From contig JAEESU010000030.1 in NCBI GenBank assembly GCA_016290095.1, positions 1-57,170 of the forward strand: a DNA stretch of 57,170 nt. The letters run 5' to 3'. Each line of letters opens with the position of its first letter. Positions within the stretch are counted from its first letter, which is position 1. Position numbers and translations under genes: made by a program. Below, in pieces: positions 41,574-50,481 of this stretch. This DNA is from Clostridia bacterium. GTDB lineage: Bacteria > Bacillota > Clostridia > TANB77 > CAG-508. Under the pieces are notes generated by a model that saw only the letters and a list, made by a program, of their open reading frames with translations, was not told the DNA's origin and made no database searches.

Positions 41574-42029
41574 ATGGAATTTTTTGACAAACTTTCAAAA
41601 AAAGCTTCTGAAACATATCAAATTGCAAAAGAAAAAACTACAAATCTATCAGAAGAATTAAAATTAAAGTCTAAAATTAATAGTTTAGAGGAAAAAAATT
41701 ATCAAATATTTGCTGAAATAGGTGAAACTGTTTATAAGGAATTAAAAGAAGGAAGAGATGTTGAAAAAGATTTAATTTTAGTAAAAGTTGATGAAGTTAC
41801 AGCAAATCAAAATGAAATGGAAAAATTAAAACTAAAATTAATGGAATTAAAACAAGTAAAAAAATGTGTAAACTGTGGAGCTGAATTAGAAAAAAATGCA
41901 AGTTTTTGTTCAAAATGCGGAACAGCACAACCAGCTCAAGAGAAAGTTGAAGTAAAACCTGAACCAAGTAGTGCAAAAGAGACAGAAGTAATAGATGTTA
42001 ACAATGTAGAGGATAAAAAGGAAGAATAA
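41574..42029 (+). CDS. Zinc-ribbon protein of unknown function
   Basis: A 151-residue soluble protein. An N-terminal helical region ([14 protein letters not shown]) and a coiled coil (about 25-90) lead to a C-terminal zinc ribbon, CVNCGAEL...FCSKCG (about 99-120), then an acidic tail. Such proteins are common beside lipid and translation genes in Clostridia, without a defined role. Start 41574 is preferred over a TTG six bases upstream, because AAGGAGG gives an eight-base spacing. The stop overlaps the dtd start (TAATG). Confidence 0.8.
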   Translation: MEFFDKLSKKASETYQIAKEKTTNLSEELKLKSKINSLEEKNYQIFAEIGETVYKELKEGRDVEKDLILVKVDEVTANQNEMEKLKLKLMELKQVKKCVNCGAELEKNASFCSKCGTAQPAQEKVEVKPEPSSAKETEVIDVNNVEDKKEE

Positions 42030-42469
42030 TGAAATTAGTTGTGCAAAGAGTTTTAAACTCACAAGTAGAAGTAGAAGGAAAAATAGTTGGTAAAATAGAA
42101 AAAGGATTTACAGTTCTTTGCGGTATAACACATGATGATACTGAAAAAGAAGCAGACATATTAGCAAGAAAATTATGTAATTTGAGAGTATTTGAAGATG
42201 AAAATGAAAAAATGAATTTATCTATAAAAGATGTAGGTGGAGAATTATTAATCATCTCTCAATTTACTCTTTATGCAGATAGTATGAGTAGTGGAAATAG
42301 ACCAAGCTTTATTGCTGCAGCTAGACCTGAAAAAGCAGAACCACTTTATGAATACTTTTTAAAAAAATGTGAAGAAGAAGGTATTCATGTTGAAAAAGGA
42401 ATTTTCGGAGCTGATATGAAAGTATCTATTTTGAACGATGGTCCTGTTACAATTTTACTAGAAAAGTAA
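42029..42469 (+). CDS. dtd: D-aminoacyl-tRNA deacylase
   Basis: A 146-residue DTD enzyme, which hydrolyses D-aminoacyl-tRNA and glycyl-tRNA(Ala) in the cytoplasm. The two diagnostic motifs are SQFTLYAD (about residue 78) and a cross-subunit NDGPVTI near the C-terminus that carries the chiral-selectivity Gly-cisPro. GAAACC-type extensions are absent, so it is the canonical bacterial length. It overlaps the upstream zinc-ribbon gene by one base and ends at the stop of a convergent small gene. Confidence 0.96.
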   Translation: MKLVVQRVLNSQVEVEGKIVGKIEKGFTVLCGITHDDTEKEADILARKLCNLRVFEDENEKMNLSIKDVGGELLIISQFTLYADSMSSGNRPSFIAAARPEKAEPLYEYFLKKCEEEGIHVEKGIFGADMKVSILNDGPVTILLEK

Positions 42470-42751
42470 TTAATATGGGTATCTTTCATAAAGGTATTTT
42501 ATAATGTTGTCAAGATTAGTGCTTGTAACACAAATATAAATATCTTTATCTAAACTAATCCAGATTGCAATATTATATTTGTTATTATTATCGATAATAC
42601 AACTTATAATATCAATCATATCAATAGGATTTCCAAATTCTTGCTTGTAAGACAAATTATTATCTAAATCAAAATTCTTAGAATAGTATTTTTCTAAGAA
42701 TTTTTTTATTTCTGTATTATTTTCACTATATAAATTTAATGTAGGTTTCAT
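42470..42751 (-). CDS. Small unknown protein, minus strand
   Basis: A 93-residue protein (start at 42751; an alternative ATG lies at 42787 with no RBS). It opens MKPTLNLYSENNTEIKKF, which resembles short clostridial proteins of unknown function that begin with MKPxLxLYS. The body is Asp/Asn/Ile-rich with no membrane helix. An AGGTG element sits about 13 bases ahead of the chosen start, which is far, so translation initiation is uncertain. It is convergent with dtd and abuts its stop, with no terminator between them. Confidence 0.55.
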   Translation of the reverse strand: MKPTLNLYSENNTEIKKFLEKYYSKNFDLDNNLSYKQEFGNPIDMIDIISCIIDNNNKYNIAIWISLDKDIYICVTSTNLDNIIKYLYERYPY

Positions 42752-42834
42752 AGAATTATTATTAACACCTAAAATCAATATATACATGAATATTTTTCAA
42801 AAAATGTACAATAATACTATTATGGAGGAATAAA

Positions 42835-43524
42835 ATGAAGACTAAAATATATATTTTAATTATTATTTTAGCTTTTACAATAGTTATATTAACAGGATGT
42901 TCCATAAATAGTGAAACATCAACACTTGAAGATAAGACAAATGCTGAAGTAGAGTATATAGAAGATAAAGTTTTTGTTGTAGTAAATAAATATGTAAAAA
43001 AAGAATACGAGTCTGATAATAAGATTAATTGGAAAGAAGTTGATACTGATGTGAAAAGAATAAGTGATGTTTTAGATACAGTAATATTAGATTTTTCAGA
43101 GTATGAGATTTCAAATGATGATCTAACATCATTCAAGAATTCAGTAAATAATATTGATATAATGGTATCAAATCAAGATGAAATTGGCATGATTGTTGAA
43201 TGCGATTATTTATACTCATTATTACCAAATTTTTTAGATAAATATTCAAATAATCAAAATAAGATTAGTATAATGAGATTAAAATCGTTAGTATTATCAT
43301 GCTTGGTGTTTGCATATATGGAGGATTGGGATAGTGCTAAAAACACAATCAATCTAGCAGAAAGTAAATATAATGAGATGATGAATGATACTAACTTTAT
43401 GAAAGAATATTCGAATGATTTAAATAAGATATTCATATTATTAGAAGAAGTTAAAAGTGCAGTTCAAACCGAAGAAATTGAACTCATAAAAAACAAATAT
43501 ATTAATTTTATTGAAAAGGTTTAA
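42835..43524 (+). CDS. Putative lipoprotein
   Basis: A 229-residue secreted lipoprotein: signal peptide MKTKIYILIIIL... and lipobox LTGC, with Cys22 as the probable lipidation site. The remaining Asp/Ser-rich sequence is helical (VEYIEDKVF and NKYVKKEYE), lacking known enzyme motifs. TATGGAGGAAT precedes the ATG. It is likely attached to the outer face of the membrane. It stands alone, followed by a terminator-like hairpin that can also end the minus-strand asd transcript. Confidence 0.85.
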   Translation: MKTKIYILIIILAFTIVILTGCSINSETSTLEDKTNAEVEYIEDKVFVVVNKYVKKEYESDNKINWKEVDTDVKRISDVLDTVILDFSEYEISNDDLTSFKNSVNNIDIMVSNQDEIGMIVECDYLYSLLPNFLDKYSNNQNKISIMRLKSLVLSCLVFAYMEDWDSAKNTINLAESKYNEMMNDTNFMKEYSNDLNKIFILLEEVKSAVQTEEIELIKNKYINFIEKV

Positions 43525-43582
43525 TATTAATTTATTTTGAATGTTGTTTTTTATTGAGTAAAATTGAATATAGAAATGATAA

Positions 43583-43637
43583 AAAATAAAGCGAGGGATG
43601 TTCGGTTTTACCGAAAGAGGCTCACTTTATTTTTTTT
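43583..43637. terminator. Complex hairpin between the lipoprotein gene and asd
   Basis: An outer stem (aaaataaagcgag at 43583-43595 with ctcactttatttt at 43621-43633; one mismatch) encloses an inner hairpin, TTCGGT-TTT-ACCGAA (43601-43615), followed by a T-run. A- and T-runs on both sides allow termination of the lipoprotein gene (plus strand) and asd (minus strand). The rest of 43525-43708 shows nothing else. Confidence 0.8.
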
Positions 43638-43708
43638 AACATTTCTATGAAATTTTACGAATAAAAAATATATATTCTAAAATAAATTAATATAAACTTT
43701 TAATAAAA

Positions 43709-44704
43709 CTAATTATTGCTTTCTATAAGTAGTTTCAATATTTGAACTGCATTTGAAGCAGCACCTTTTCTAATATTATCCCCAACACACCAAAAATTAA
43801 TTCCTGATTCAACACTGAAATCTCTTCTAATTCTTCCTACATAACTTTCATCATGGCCTGTTACTTGAGTAGCTAAAGGATAAATATTTTCTTTAACATT
43901 ATCTTGAACAACAATACCTTTTGAATTTGAAAGTAGTTCTTTTAACTCATCCAAATCAAAATTGTTTTCAAATTCTACATTTATAGATTCACTATGAGAA
44001 TTTATAACAGGGACTCTCACAGTTGTTGCAGTAATTCTTAAATCTGGTCTTTTTAAAATTTTTCTAGTTTCATTAATCATTTTTTCTTCTTCTTTAGTAT
44101 AACCGTTATCTAAAAAGACGTCTATATGTGGAATACAATTGTTAACTATTGGGTATGGAAATTTTTGAGGAGGAAGTCCTTTTAGACCATTTTCTAAATC
44201 TAAAACACCTTTGTTTCCAGCACCAGAAACAGCTTGATATGTTGAATATACTATTCTTTTTATTCTATATTTATTATCTAATACTTTAAGCGGAATTACA
44301 GCTTGGATTGTAGAACAATTTGGATTAGCAATAATTCCTGTATTATTCCAGATTTCTTCAGGATTTACTTCAGGAACAACTAATGGAACATTTGGGTCCA
44401 TTCTAAAAGCACTACTATTATCAATTACAATACATCCGTGTTCAGCAGCAATAGGAGCATATTGTTTAGATATGTCTCCACCAGCAGAAAAGATTGCATA
44501 GTCATAGTGATCTAGAAAAGTCTCTGCAGTTAATTCTTTAACAGTATATTTTTTATCAGCTATATCTAATTCTAATCCAGATGATTTACTAGATGCAAAT
44601 AAGTGAACATTATCTAAAGGAATATTATATTCCTGTAAGATTTCTAAGACTTTTCTTCCAACTAAACCAGTTGCGCCTACAATTGCAATTTTATGATTAC
44701 TCAT
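43709..44704 (-). CDS. asd: Aspartate-semialdehyde dehydrogenase
   Basis: A 331-residue enzyme converting aspartyl phosphate to aspartate semialdehyde, on the path to diaminopimelate (peptidoglycan), Met, Thr and Lys. It has the N-terminal NADP-binding GATGLVGRKVL, the SAGGDISK loop, catalytic Cys130 in ANPNCSTIQ, and a later DHESYVGRIRRD motif corresponding to the His/Arg substrate site. The start at 44704 follows GGAGGTCAAT; four further upstream codons overlap the dnaJ-like stop. It is transcribed with the J-domain gene. Confidence 0.93.
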   Translation of the reverse strand: MSNHKIAIVGATGLVGRKVLEILQEYNIPLDNVHLFASSKSSGLELDIADKKYTVKELTAETFLDHYDYAIFSAGGDISKQYAPIAAEHGCIVIDNSSAFRMDPNVPLVVPEVNPEEIWNNTGIIANPNCSTIQAVIPLKVLDNKYRIKRIVYSTYQAVSGAGNKGVLDLENGLKGLPPQKFPYPIVNNCIPHIDVFLDNGYTKEEEKMINETRKILKRPDLRITATTVRVPVINSHSESINVEFENNFDLDELKELLSNSKGIVVQDNVKENIYPLATQVTGHDESYVGRIRRDFSVESGINFWCVGDNIRKGAASNAVQILKLLIESNN

Positions 44705-44715
44705 ATTGACCTCCA

Positions 44716-45426
44716 TTAATATCTAAAATATGATCTGTAGTAAAATTCTTCAATTATTTCTATAAATTCATCATAAGTATAGTAATCTCTATAACGACTT
44801 CTAGTATACAAATCTTGCAATTCTTCTTCTGATAAATAATCATAAATATCAAATTCATCTCTAGGAAAAGAAGGAGATTCATAGTATGAAGGATCAGAAG
44901 TTGTATTTTCTGTGGAATTACTACTTGTTATTTTTCCTAAATTACTTAATGATAATAAAATGAAAACAACATAAATCAATAACACTAATAAAAATAAAAT
45001 TATTTTTTGGATTGTTTTCATTTTAGAAAGGTTTTTTATAATTGAATTAGAAAAGTTATTATGTGCTTCAGAAAAACCATTATATACATTGTTGGATGTG
45101 TTAGATGTGTTTCTATATGTGTTTTTATAATTGTTATAATAATTAGTATATGAACTTTTCTGGTAATAGTCTTCAGCAGAATTGTATTTTGGTGGAGTAT
45201 ATTGATATTTAGGTTCCGGATTAATTTCTTCATCATATGCGATTCTAGAACTTGGATCAGATAAAACATCATAAGCCAAATTTATTTCTTTGGCTTTTTG
45301 CTCTGCAAATTCTTTATCACCCTTATAGATATCTGGATGATATTTTTTCATTAATTTCTTATAAGCATCTTTAATTTCTGCTTGAGATGCTGATTTTTTC
45401 ACACCTAAAATCTGATAATATGTCAT
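44716..45426 (-). CDS. Membrane-anchored J-domain protein
   Basis: A 236-residue protein. The N-terminal J domain (1-65) has YQILGV, the HPD motif at 30-32 and [12 protein letters not shown], so it should stimulate DnaK. A Tyr/Asn/Ser-rich linker leads to one transmembrane helix (about 141-163) and a Tyr/Glu/Asp-rich C-terminus. It lacks the Gly/Phe and zinc domains of DnaJ, so it is a specialised J protein that probably recruits DnaK at the membrane. Of two adjacent ATGs, 45426 is chosen because GGAG is six bases away. It heads the minus operon with asd. Confidence 0.82.
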   Translation of the reverse strand: MTYYQILGVKKSASQAEIKDAYKKLMKKYHPDIYKGDKEFAEQKAKEINLAYDVLSDPSSRIAYDEEINPEPKYQYTPPKYNSAEDYYQKSSYTNYYNNYKNTYRNTSNTSNNVYNGFSEAHNNFSNSIIKNLSKMKTIQKIILFLLVLLIYVVFILLSLSNLGKITSSNSTENTTSDPSYYESPSFPRDEFDIYDYLSEEELQDLYTRSRYRDYYTYDEFIEIIEEFYYRSYFRY

Positions 45427-45460
45427 CATTTACTCCAAAACTTATTAATACATTAATTAT

Positions 45461-45489
45461 ATTATAAATAAAAACTAAAAAAAATACAA
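45461..45489 (-). promoter_or_regulatory. Promoter of the J-domain/asd operon
   Basis: On the minus strand TTGTAT (45489-45484), 17-base spacer, TATAAT (45466-45461). It is divergent from the miaB promoter only 14 bases away. Confidence 0.75.
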
Positions 45490-45503
45490 TTATTTTTTAA
45501 ATC

Positions 45504-45532
45504 TTGAAAAAACATATAAAATGTTGTAAAAT
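45504..45532 (+). promoter_or_regulatory. Promoter of miaB
   Basis: TTGAAA (45504-45509), 17-base spacer, TAAAAT (45527-45532), just ahead of the miaB ribosome binding site. Because an open frame extends into it, it argues against any miaB start before about 45540. Confidence 0.65.
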
Positions 45533-45551
45533 ATTACAGTATTTGGAGGAA

Positions 45552-46928
45552 ATGAAAGTGTTAGAAAATCAAGAAAATTTTATCGAAAAAGTAAAAAAAT
45601 TGAATAAGAATAAAAGTTTAAAATATTTTATTCTAACAATGGGATGCCAACTAAACGAAAATGATTCTGAAAAAATAGCTGGAATGCTTGAAAAAATGGG
45701 ATACAAATCAACAGATAATTTTAAAGAAGCAGATTATATTGTATTTAATACATGTTGTGTTAGAGAAAATGCAGAAGAAAAATTATTTGGAAAAGTTGGT
45801 GAAGTAAAAAAAATTAAAGAAAATAAAAATGTTATTCTTGCAATAGGTGGATGCATGATGCAAGAAAAAACTATGGTTGAAAAAATAAAGAGTAGCTACC
45901 CATTTGTTGATATTGTTTTTGGAACACACACAATGCAAAATCTTCCAGAGGATACATATAAAATTTTAACAAGTAAAAAAAAGATAAAAGACATATTAGA
46001 CATTGATGGTGAAATATTTGAAGGATTACCAATAAAAAGAACTAGTAAATATAAGGCATTAGTAACTATAATGTATGGTTGCAATAATTTTTGCTCTTTT
46101 TGTATAGTTCCATATGTTAGAGGTAGAGAAAGAAGTAGAGAGCCTGAAAGAATAATTGAAGAAATAAAGATGCTAGCCAAAGAAGGTTATAAAGAAATAA
46201 CATTATTAGGGCAAAATGTAAATTCTTATAAAGGAAATGATATTATAAAAAATTTTGCTGACTTATTAAATGAAATATGCAAAATAGATGGAATTGAAAG
46301 AATAAACTTTGTTTCACCACATCCTAAAGACTTTTCAGATGATGTTATAGAAGCAATTGCTCAAAATGATAAAATTTCTAGGATTATTCATTTACCACTT
46401 CAATCAGGAAACTCTAAAGTTTTAAAAGAGATGAACAGAAAATATACAAAAGAGCAATATTTGGATTTAGTAGACAAGATGAGAAAAAGAATACCTAATG
46501 TTGTTTTTTCTACAGATATCATTGTTGGTTTTCCAGGTGAGACTAATGAAGAATTTGAAGATACTTTAGATGTAATGAGAAAAGTTAATTTTGAACAAGC
46601 ATATATGTTTATTTATTCAATGAGAGAGGGAACAATTGGTGCGAGACGTGAAGATCAAGTGCCAGAAGAAATTAAGCATAAAAGATTTGATAGGTTAAAA
46701 GAATTATATGAATCAAAAGTAGATGAAAATAACGAAAAATATATAAATACAATACAGAATTTACTAATAGAAGGTAAAAGCAAAAATAATGATACTACAT
46801 TTGAAGGTAGAACAGATACCAATAAAGTTGTTATATTTAAACCAAATGAAAATAATAAAATTGGAGATATTGTAAAAGTTAAAATAGTTTCAGCACATAA
46901 ATGGTATTTAGAAGGAGAAATAATTTAA
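45552..46928 (+). CDS. miaB: tRNA-2-methylthio-N6-dimethylallyladenosine synthase MiaB
   Basis: A 458-residue radical SAM methylthiotransferase acting on A37 of tRNAs. The N-terminal UPF0004 domain has three cluster Cys (TMGCQLN, NTCCVREN, GGCMMQ). The radical-SAM motif is GCNNFCSFCIVPYVRGRERSR, and a C-terminal TRAM domain is present. TTGGAGG ends only two bases before ATG 45552, which is too close; GTG 45558 at eight bases is better placed and may be the true start. Earlier in-frame codons lie in the promoter. It is followed three bases later by the mTERF-like gene. Confidence 0.95.
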   Translation: MKVLENQENFIEKVKKLNKNKSLKYFILTMGCQLNENDSEKIAGMLEKMGYKSTDNFKEADYIVFNTCCVRENAEEKLFGKVGEVKKIKENKNVILAIGGCMMQEKTMVEKIKSSYPFVDIVFGTHTMQNLPEDTYKILTSKKKIKDILDIDGEIFEGLPIKRTSKYKALVTIMYGCNNFCSFCIVPYVRGRERSREPERIIEEIKMLAKEGYKEITLLGQNVNSYKGNDIIKNFADLLNEICKIDGIERINFVSPHPKDFSDDVIEAIAQNDKISRIIHLPLQSGNSKVLKEMNRKYTKEQYLDLVDKMRKRIPNVVFSTDIIVGFPGETNEEFEDTLDVMRKVNFEQAYMFIYSMREGTIGARREDQVPEEIKHKRFDRLKELYESKVDENNEKYINTIQNLLIEGKSKNNDTTFEGRTDTNKVVIFKPNENNKIGDIVKVKIVSAHKWYLEGEII

Positions 46929-46931
46929 AAT

Positions 46932-47480
46932 ATGAAAAAAGAAGAATTAGAGGAATTTTTAATTGAAGAAAAATTTGATTCTTATGAAGATATATTACAA
47001 TATGTTGATGATGAAAAAGATATAGAGAGCTTGGCAGATAAAATAAAATTTTTAAAAAACAATGGCTTAGAAAATGAAGATATTGAACAAATATTAACAG
47101 AGAATCCTTTATTTTTAACTAGTAATTTAGAAACAGTAAAAAGAAGTGTGAATTTTTTGAACAGTATAGGACTAAAAAAATTATCTCAAGTAACAGCAAT
47201 GAATCCAGAATTATTGAGCGTTTCAGATAAAACTATGAGTGATAACTACAAATTATTAAAATTAATAATGACCGAAAAAGATTTAACAAATTTACTAAAA
47301 ATCGATTGCGAAATACTATCATTTAATACTGACTATTTAGGAAGAAGACTAGAATTTTTTATTAAAAATGATTTAAAAGACAAAATAAAAGATATTATAT
47401 TAAATTATATTGAAGCTTTCGAAGATGAAGAAGATGAAATTGATATTGAAATATTAAAAAAATTCGGAAACGGAAATTGA
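46932..47480 (+). CDS. mTERF-like helical-repeat protein
   Basis: A 182-residue, all-helical, acidic protein. From about residue 50 it shows repeated units resembling mTERF motifs: ENPLFLTSNLETVKRSVNFL, then MNPELLSVSDKTM, then CEILSFNTDYLGRRLEF. Each pairs a Pro-Leu turn with a helix ending in FL or LGL. mTERF proteins bind nucleic acids and are mostly organellar; bacterial members are rare and mostly uncharacterised. It begins three bases after miaB, within a GGAGAAAT-containing 3' end, so it is co-translated. Its position beside tRNA-modifying and mismatch-repair genes favours nucleic-acid binding, but the family call is by eye. Confidence 0.55.
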   Translation: MKKEELEEFLIEEKFDSYEDILQYVDDEKDIESLADKIKFLKNNGLENEDIEQILTENPLFLTSNLETVKRSVNFLNSIGLKKLSQVTAMNPELLSVSDKTMSDNYKLLKLIMTEKDLTNLLKIDCEILSFNTDYLGRRLEFFIKNDLKDKIKDIILNYIEAFEDEEDEIDIEILKKFGNGN

Positions 47481-47516
47481 CATGATTTTTAACAAGTGAT
47501 ATCTAATTTGCTTCTA

Positions 47517-47545
47517 TTGATTTTTGAAACAAAAAATGATATAAA
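47517..47545 (+). promoter_or_regulatory. Possible promoter of mutS
   Basis: TTGATT (47517-47522), 17-base spacer, TATAAA (47540-47545). This is weaker than the others, but lies at the expected distance from the mutS ATG. Confidence 0.45.
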
Positions 47546-47580
47546 TTGATATATAAAATTTAGAAAAGAAGGAATATTAG

Positions 47581-50196
47581 ATGGCAGAACAATTATCACC
47601 TATGATGCAGAACTATTTAGCAACAAAAGAACAATATAAAGACTGCATGTTATTTTATAGACTTGGCGATTTTTATGAAATGTTTTTTGATGATGCAATA
47701 GTGGCATCAAGAGAATTAGAAATAACATTAACTGGTAGAGCATGTGGTTTGGATGAAAGAGCACCTATGTGTGGTGTTCCACATCATGCTGTTGATATAT
47801 ATGTTTCAAGACTAATTGCAAAAGGTTATAAAGTTGCTATATGTGAACAATTAGAAGATCCAAAAACTGCTAAAGGAATTGTAAAAAGAGATGTTATAAG
47901 AGTTGTTACACCAGGTACAGTTATAGAAACTAATATGCTTGAAGAAAAGAAAAACAATTATATTATGAGCATAGTAAAAAAAGGCGTTAATTATGGACTT
48001 GGAATTTGTGATATTAGTACAGGTGATTTTTATGCTACTCAAATAAAACTTCCAGAAAACAATTTTGAAAAGTTATTAGATGAATATGCAAGATATACTC
48101 CAGCAGAAATTGTTGTAAATACAAATATGGGAAATTCTGAAAAAGAACTAAACATTATGAAAGATAGATATCCAACATTTGTTACTATTAGAGATGATAA
48201 CATTTTTTCTAGTGATAAAGATATGCTTCTAAAAATGTATTCTTTTGTAGATGGATATGAAAAAGAGAAAGAAGATTTCCATGATGAAGACTTAATTGTA
48301 ATGGCAATTAATGGATTATTAGATTATTTTACTGAAACTCAAAAAGTAAAATTAGAACATATAAACAAAATTCAAGTATATGAAGTAAAAAAATATATGT
48401 CATTAGATATTAGTGCTAGAAGAAGTTTAGAATTAACAGAAAGGATGAGAGACAAATCAAAAAGAGGAACTCTTATTTGGGTATTAGATAAAACAGCAAC
48501 TTCTATGGGAGGCCGTTTACTTAGAAGATGGATTAGTGATCCGTTACTTGATGTTGTTGAAATAAATGAAAGATTAGAAGCAGTAAAAGAACTAAAAGAA
48601 AATATGATTTTAAGAGGAGATATTATAGAGCTTTTAAATAAAGTTTATGATATTGAAAGATTGGCAGGAAAAATTGCTTATGGAAATGTAAATGCAAGAG
48701 AATTAATTTCATTAAGAAATTCATTAAGTAATTTACCAGCATTAAAGAAAGTATTATCTCTAGCAGGCTCTACAATGCTTAATAAATTATATGACAGACT
48801 AGATGAATTAGAAGATATACATGATTTGATAGAAAAATCAATTGTGGAAGAGCCACCTATTAGTGTAAAAGAAGGTGGAATTATCAAAACTGGCTATGAT
48901 GCGGAAATTGATGAATATAGAACTGCTTCTGTAGAAGGTAAAAATTGGATAATAGCTTTAGAAGCTAAAGAAAAAGAACTAACGGGGATCAAAAATTTAA
49001 AAGTTGGTTATACAAAAGTGTTTGGCTATTATATTGAAATTACAAAATCATTTTTAAAACAAGTGCCGGCCGATAGATATATTAGAAAACAAACATTAAC
49101 AGGTGCTGAAAGATTTATTACAGAAGAATTAAAAGAAATGGAAGACAAAATACTTGGATCTGAAGAGAAAGTAATTAATCTAGAATATGAAGTGTTTACA
49201 AAAATAAGAAATGAAATTGCTAGAAATTTAGAGAGATTACAAGCATCTGCAAATGCTGTTGCAAACATTGATGTATTATCATGCTTAGCAACTGTTGCTG
49301 AAGATAATAATTATGTTTGTCCAGAAGTAAATGATAGTGATATCATAGAAATAAAAGAAGGACGTCATCCTGTTATTGAAAAAATGTTAGATTCTGGTGA
49401 GTTTGTTGCAAATGATACATATTTAGATTGCGATAAGACAAGAGTTGCAATTATTACTGGACCTAATATGGCTGGTAAATCTACATATATGAGACAAGTT
49501 GCTATTATTACTTTAATGGCCCAAATTGGAAGCTTTGTACCTGCTGAGTTTGCTAAGATAGGAATTGTGGATAAAATATTTACTAGAGTTGGTGCTTCTG
49601 ACGATTTAAGTAGTGGACAAAGTACATTTATGGTAGAAATGAATGAAGTAGCTAATATTCTAAAAGATGCAACTCCAAAAAGTTTAGTTATACTTGATGA
49701 AATAGGAAGAGGAACTTCTACATATGATGGACTTTCTATAGCTTGGGCAGTTGCAGAATTTATCGCTGATAAAGAAAGGGTTGGATGTAAAACACTATTT
49801 GCAACACATTATCATGAATTATTAGAATTAGAAGAAAGAGTTGAGGGAATTAAGAATTTTCATGTTGCTGTAAAAGAAAAGGGTGAAGATGTAATATTCT
49901 TAAGACAGATTTTAGAAGGTGGAACAGATGAAAGTTATGGAATTCATGTTGCAAAACTTGCTGGAGTTCCAAGTAATGTTGTATCTAGAGCAAATAAAAT
50001 ACTTAGGTCTTTAGAAAAAGGCGGAGTTAAAATAAAAGAAGAAAAAGAAGAAAAAAAGCAAGTAGCAGGACAATTTGATTTATTTAACATGAAATATGAA
50101 GATATAACCCATGAATTAGATAAAATAAACTTAAATGAATTAACACCTATCGATGCTCTAAATACACTAGCTAAATTAAAAGATATGCTAAAATAA
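47581..50196 (+). CDS. mutS: DNA mismatch repair protein MutS
   Basis: An 871-residue mismatch-recognition ATPase. The N-terminal mismatch-binding FYEMFFDDA loop with the conserved Phe-x-Glu is present. Connector and lever domains follow, then Walker A TGPNMAGKSTYMRQ (about 625), the DDLSSGQSTFMVEM signature, Walker B LDEIGRGTSTYDG and the FATHYHEL switch. The C-terminal beta-clamp-like tail (QFDLFN) is also visible. GAAGGAATATTAG precedes the ATG. mutL usually follows, but here a terminator does, so mutL must lie elsewhere. Confidence 0.98.
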   Translation: MAEQLSPMMQNYLATKEQYKDCMLFYRLGDFYEMFFDDAIVASRELEITLTGRACGLDERAPMCGVPHHAVDIYVSRLIAKGYKVAICEQLEDPKTAKGIVKRDVIRVVTPGTVIETNMLEEKKNNYIMSIVKKGVNYGLGICDISTGDFYATQIKLPENNFEKLLDEYARYTPAEIVVNTNMGNSEKELNIMKDRYPTFVTIRDDNIFSSDKDMLLKMYSFVDGYEKEKEDFHDEDLIVMAINGLLDYFTETQKVKLEHINKIQVYEVKKYMSLDISARRSLELTERMRDKSKRGTLIWVLDKTATSMGGRLLRRWISDPLLDVVEINERLEAVKELKENMILRGDIIELLNKVYDIERLAGKIAYGNVNARELISLRNSLSNLPALKKVLSLAGSTMLNKLYDRLDELEDIHDLIEKSIVEEPPISVKEGGIIKTGYDAEIDEYRTASVEGKNWIIALEAKEKELTGIKNLKVGYTKVFGYYIEITKSFLKQVPADRYIRKQTLTGAERFITEELKEMEDKILGSEEKVINLEYEVFTKIRNEIARNLERLQASANAVANIDVLSCLATVAEDNNYVCPEVNDSDIIEIKEGRHPVIEKMLDSGEFVANDTYLDCDKTRVAIITGPNMAGKSTYMRQVAIITLMAQIGSFVPAEFAKIGIVDKIFTRVGASDDLSSGQSTFMVEMNEVANILKDATPKSLVILDEIGRGTSTYDGLSIAWAVAEFIADKERVGCKTLFATHYHELLELEERVEGIKNFHVAVKEKGEDVIFLRQILEGGTDESYGIHVAKLAGVPSNVVSRANKILRSLEKGGVKIKEEKEEKKQVAGQFDLFNMKYEDITHELDKINLNELTPIDALNTLAKLKDMLK

Positions 50197-50212
50197 AAAG
50201 AAATACAATTAG

Positions 50213-50251
50213 AGAGAGTATTTTTATTTCGAAATAAGAATACTCTCTTTT
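50213..50251 (+). terminator. Terminator after mutS
   Basis: Nearly perfect 17-bp stem (agagagtatttttattt 50213-50229, aaataagaatactctct 50232-50248) centred on CG, with a short T-run. Confidence 0.85.
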
Positions 50252-50300
50252 GATTGAAACACAGTCAGATGTATTGAAATCTTACTTTTACCATGCAATT

Positions 50301-50329
50301 TTGCAAATTTTTTCAAAGTGTGCTATAAT
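50301..50329 (+). promoter_or_regulatory. Promoter of the small gene at 50482
   Basis: TTGCAA (50301-50306), 17-base spacer, TATAAT (50324-50329), with a TGC extended -10 like that at 3859-3861. Confidence 0.7.
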
Positions 50330-50335
50330 AATTAT

Positions 50336-50481
50336 TATTTTGTTCGCGCGATTTTGTTTGAAATTAAATGAAATCAATTATGGGAGGGATTTCTCTTTCA
50401 TCGAACAAGCGCGCTTTATCATATATATCTTCTCTTTATAATTTAATACAGTACATAAGGTAGCGAAAGGAAGGTACGCAT
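50336..50481 (+). promoter_or_regulatory. Structured 5' leader, possible regulatory RNA
   Basis: About 146 bases separate the predicted transcription start from the ATG at 50482. An outer imperfect stem pairs GCGCG...TTGTTTGA (50346-50361) with TCGAACAAGCGCGC (50401-50414). Inside it GAAATC pairs with GATTTC, bracketing a loop with GGGAGGG. The gene's actual RBS, GAAAGGAAGG, lies downstream of the structure. I match no known riboswitch class. Function is inferred from structure only. Confidence 0.5.

Noticed and set aside
45504-45551. Sixteen additional N-terminal codons of miaB
   Set aside because: They lie over the -35/-10 elements and the RBS; the family start is downstream.
50250-50441. 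63-codon hydrophobic open frame after mutS
   Set aside because: It overlaps the mutS terminator tail, a TTGCAA-17-TATAAT promoter and the structured leader, and has no RBS.
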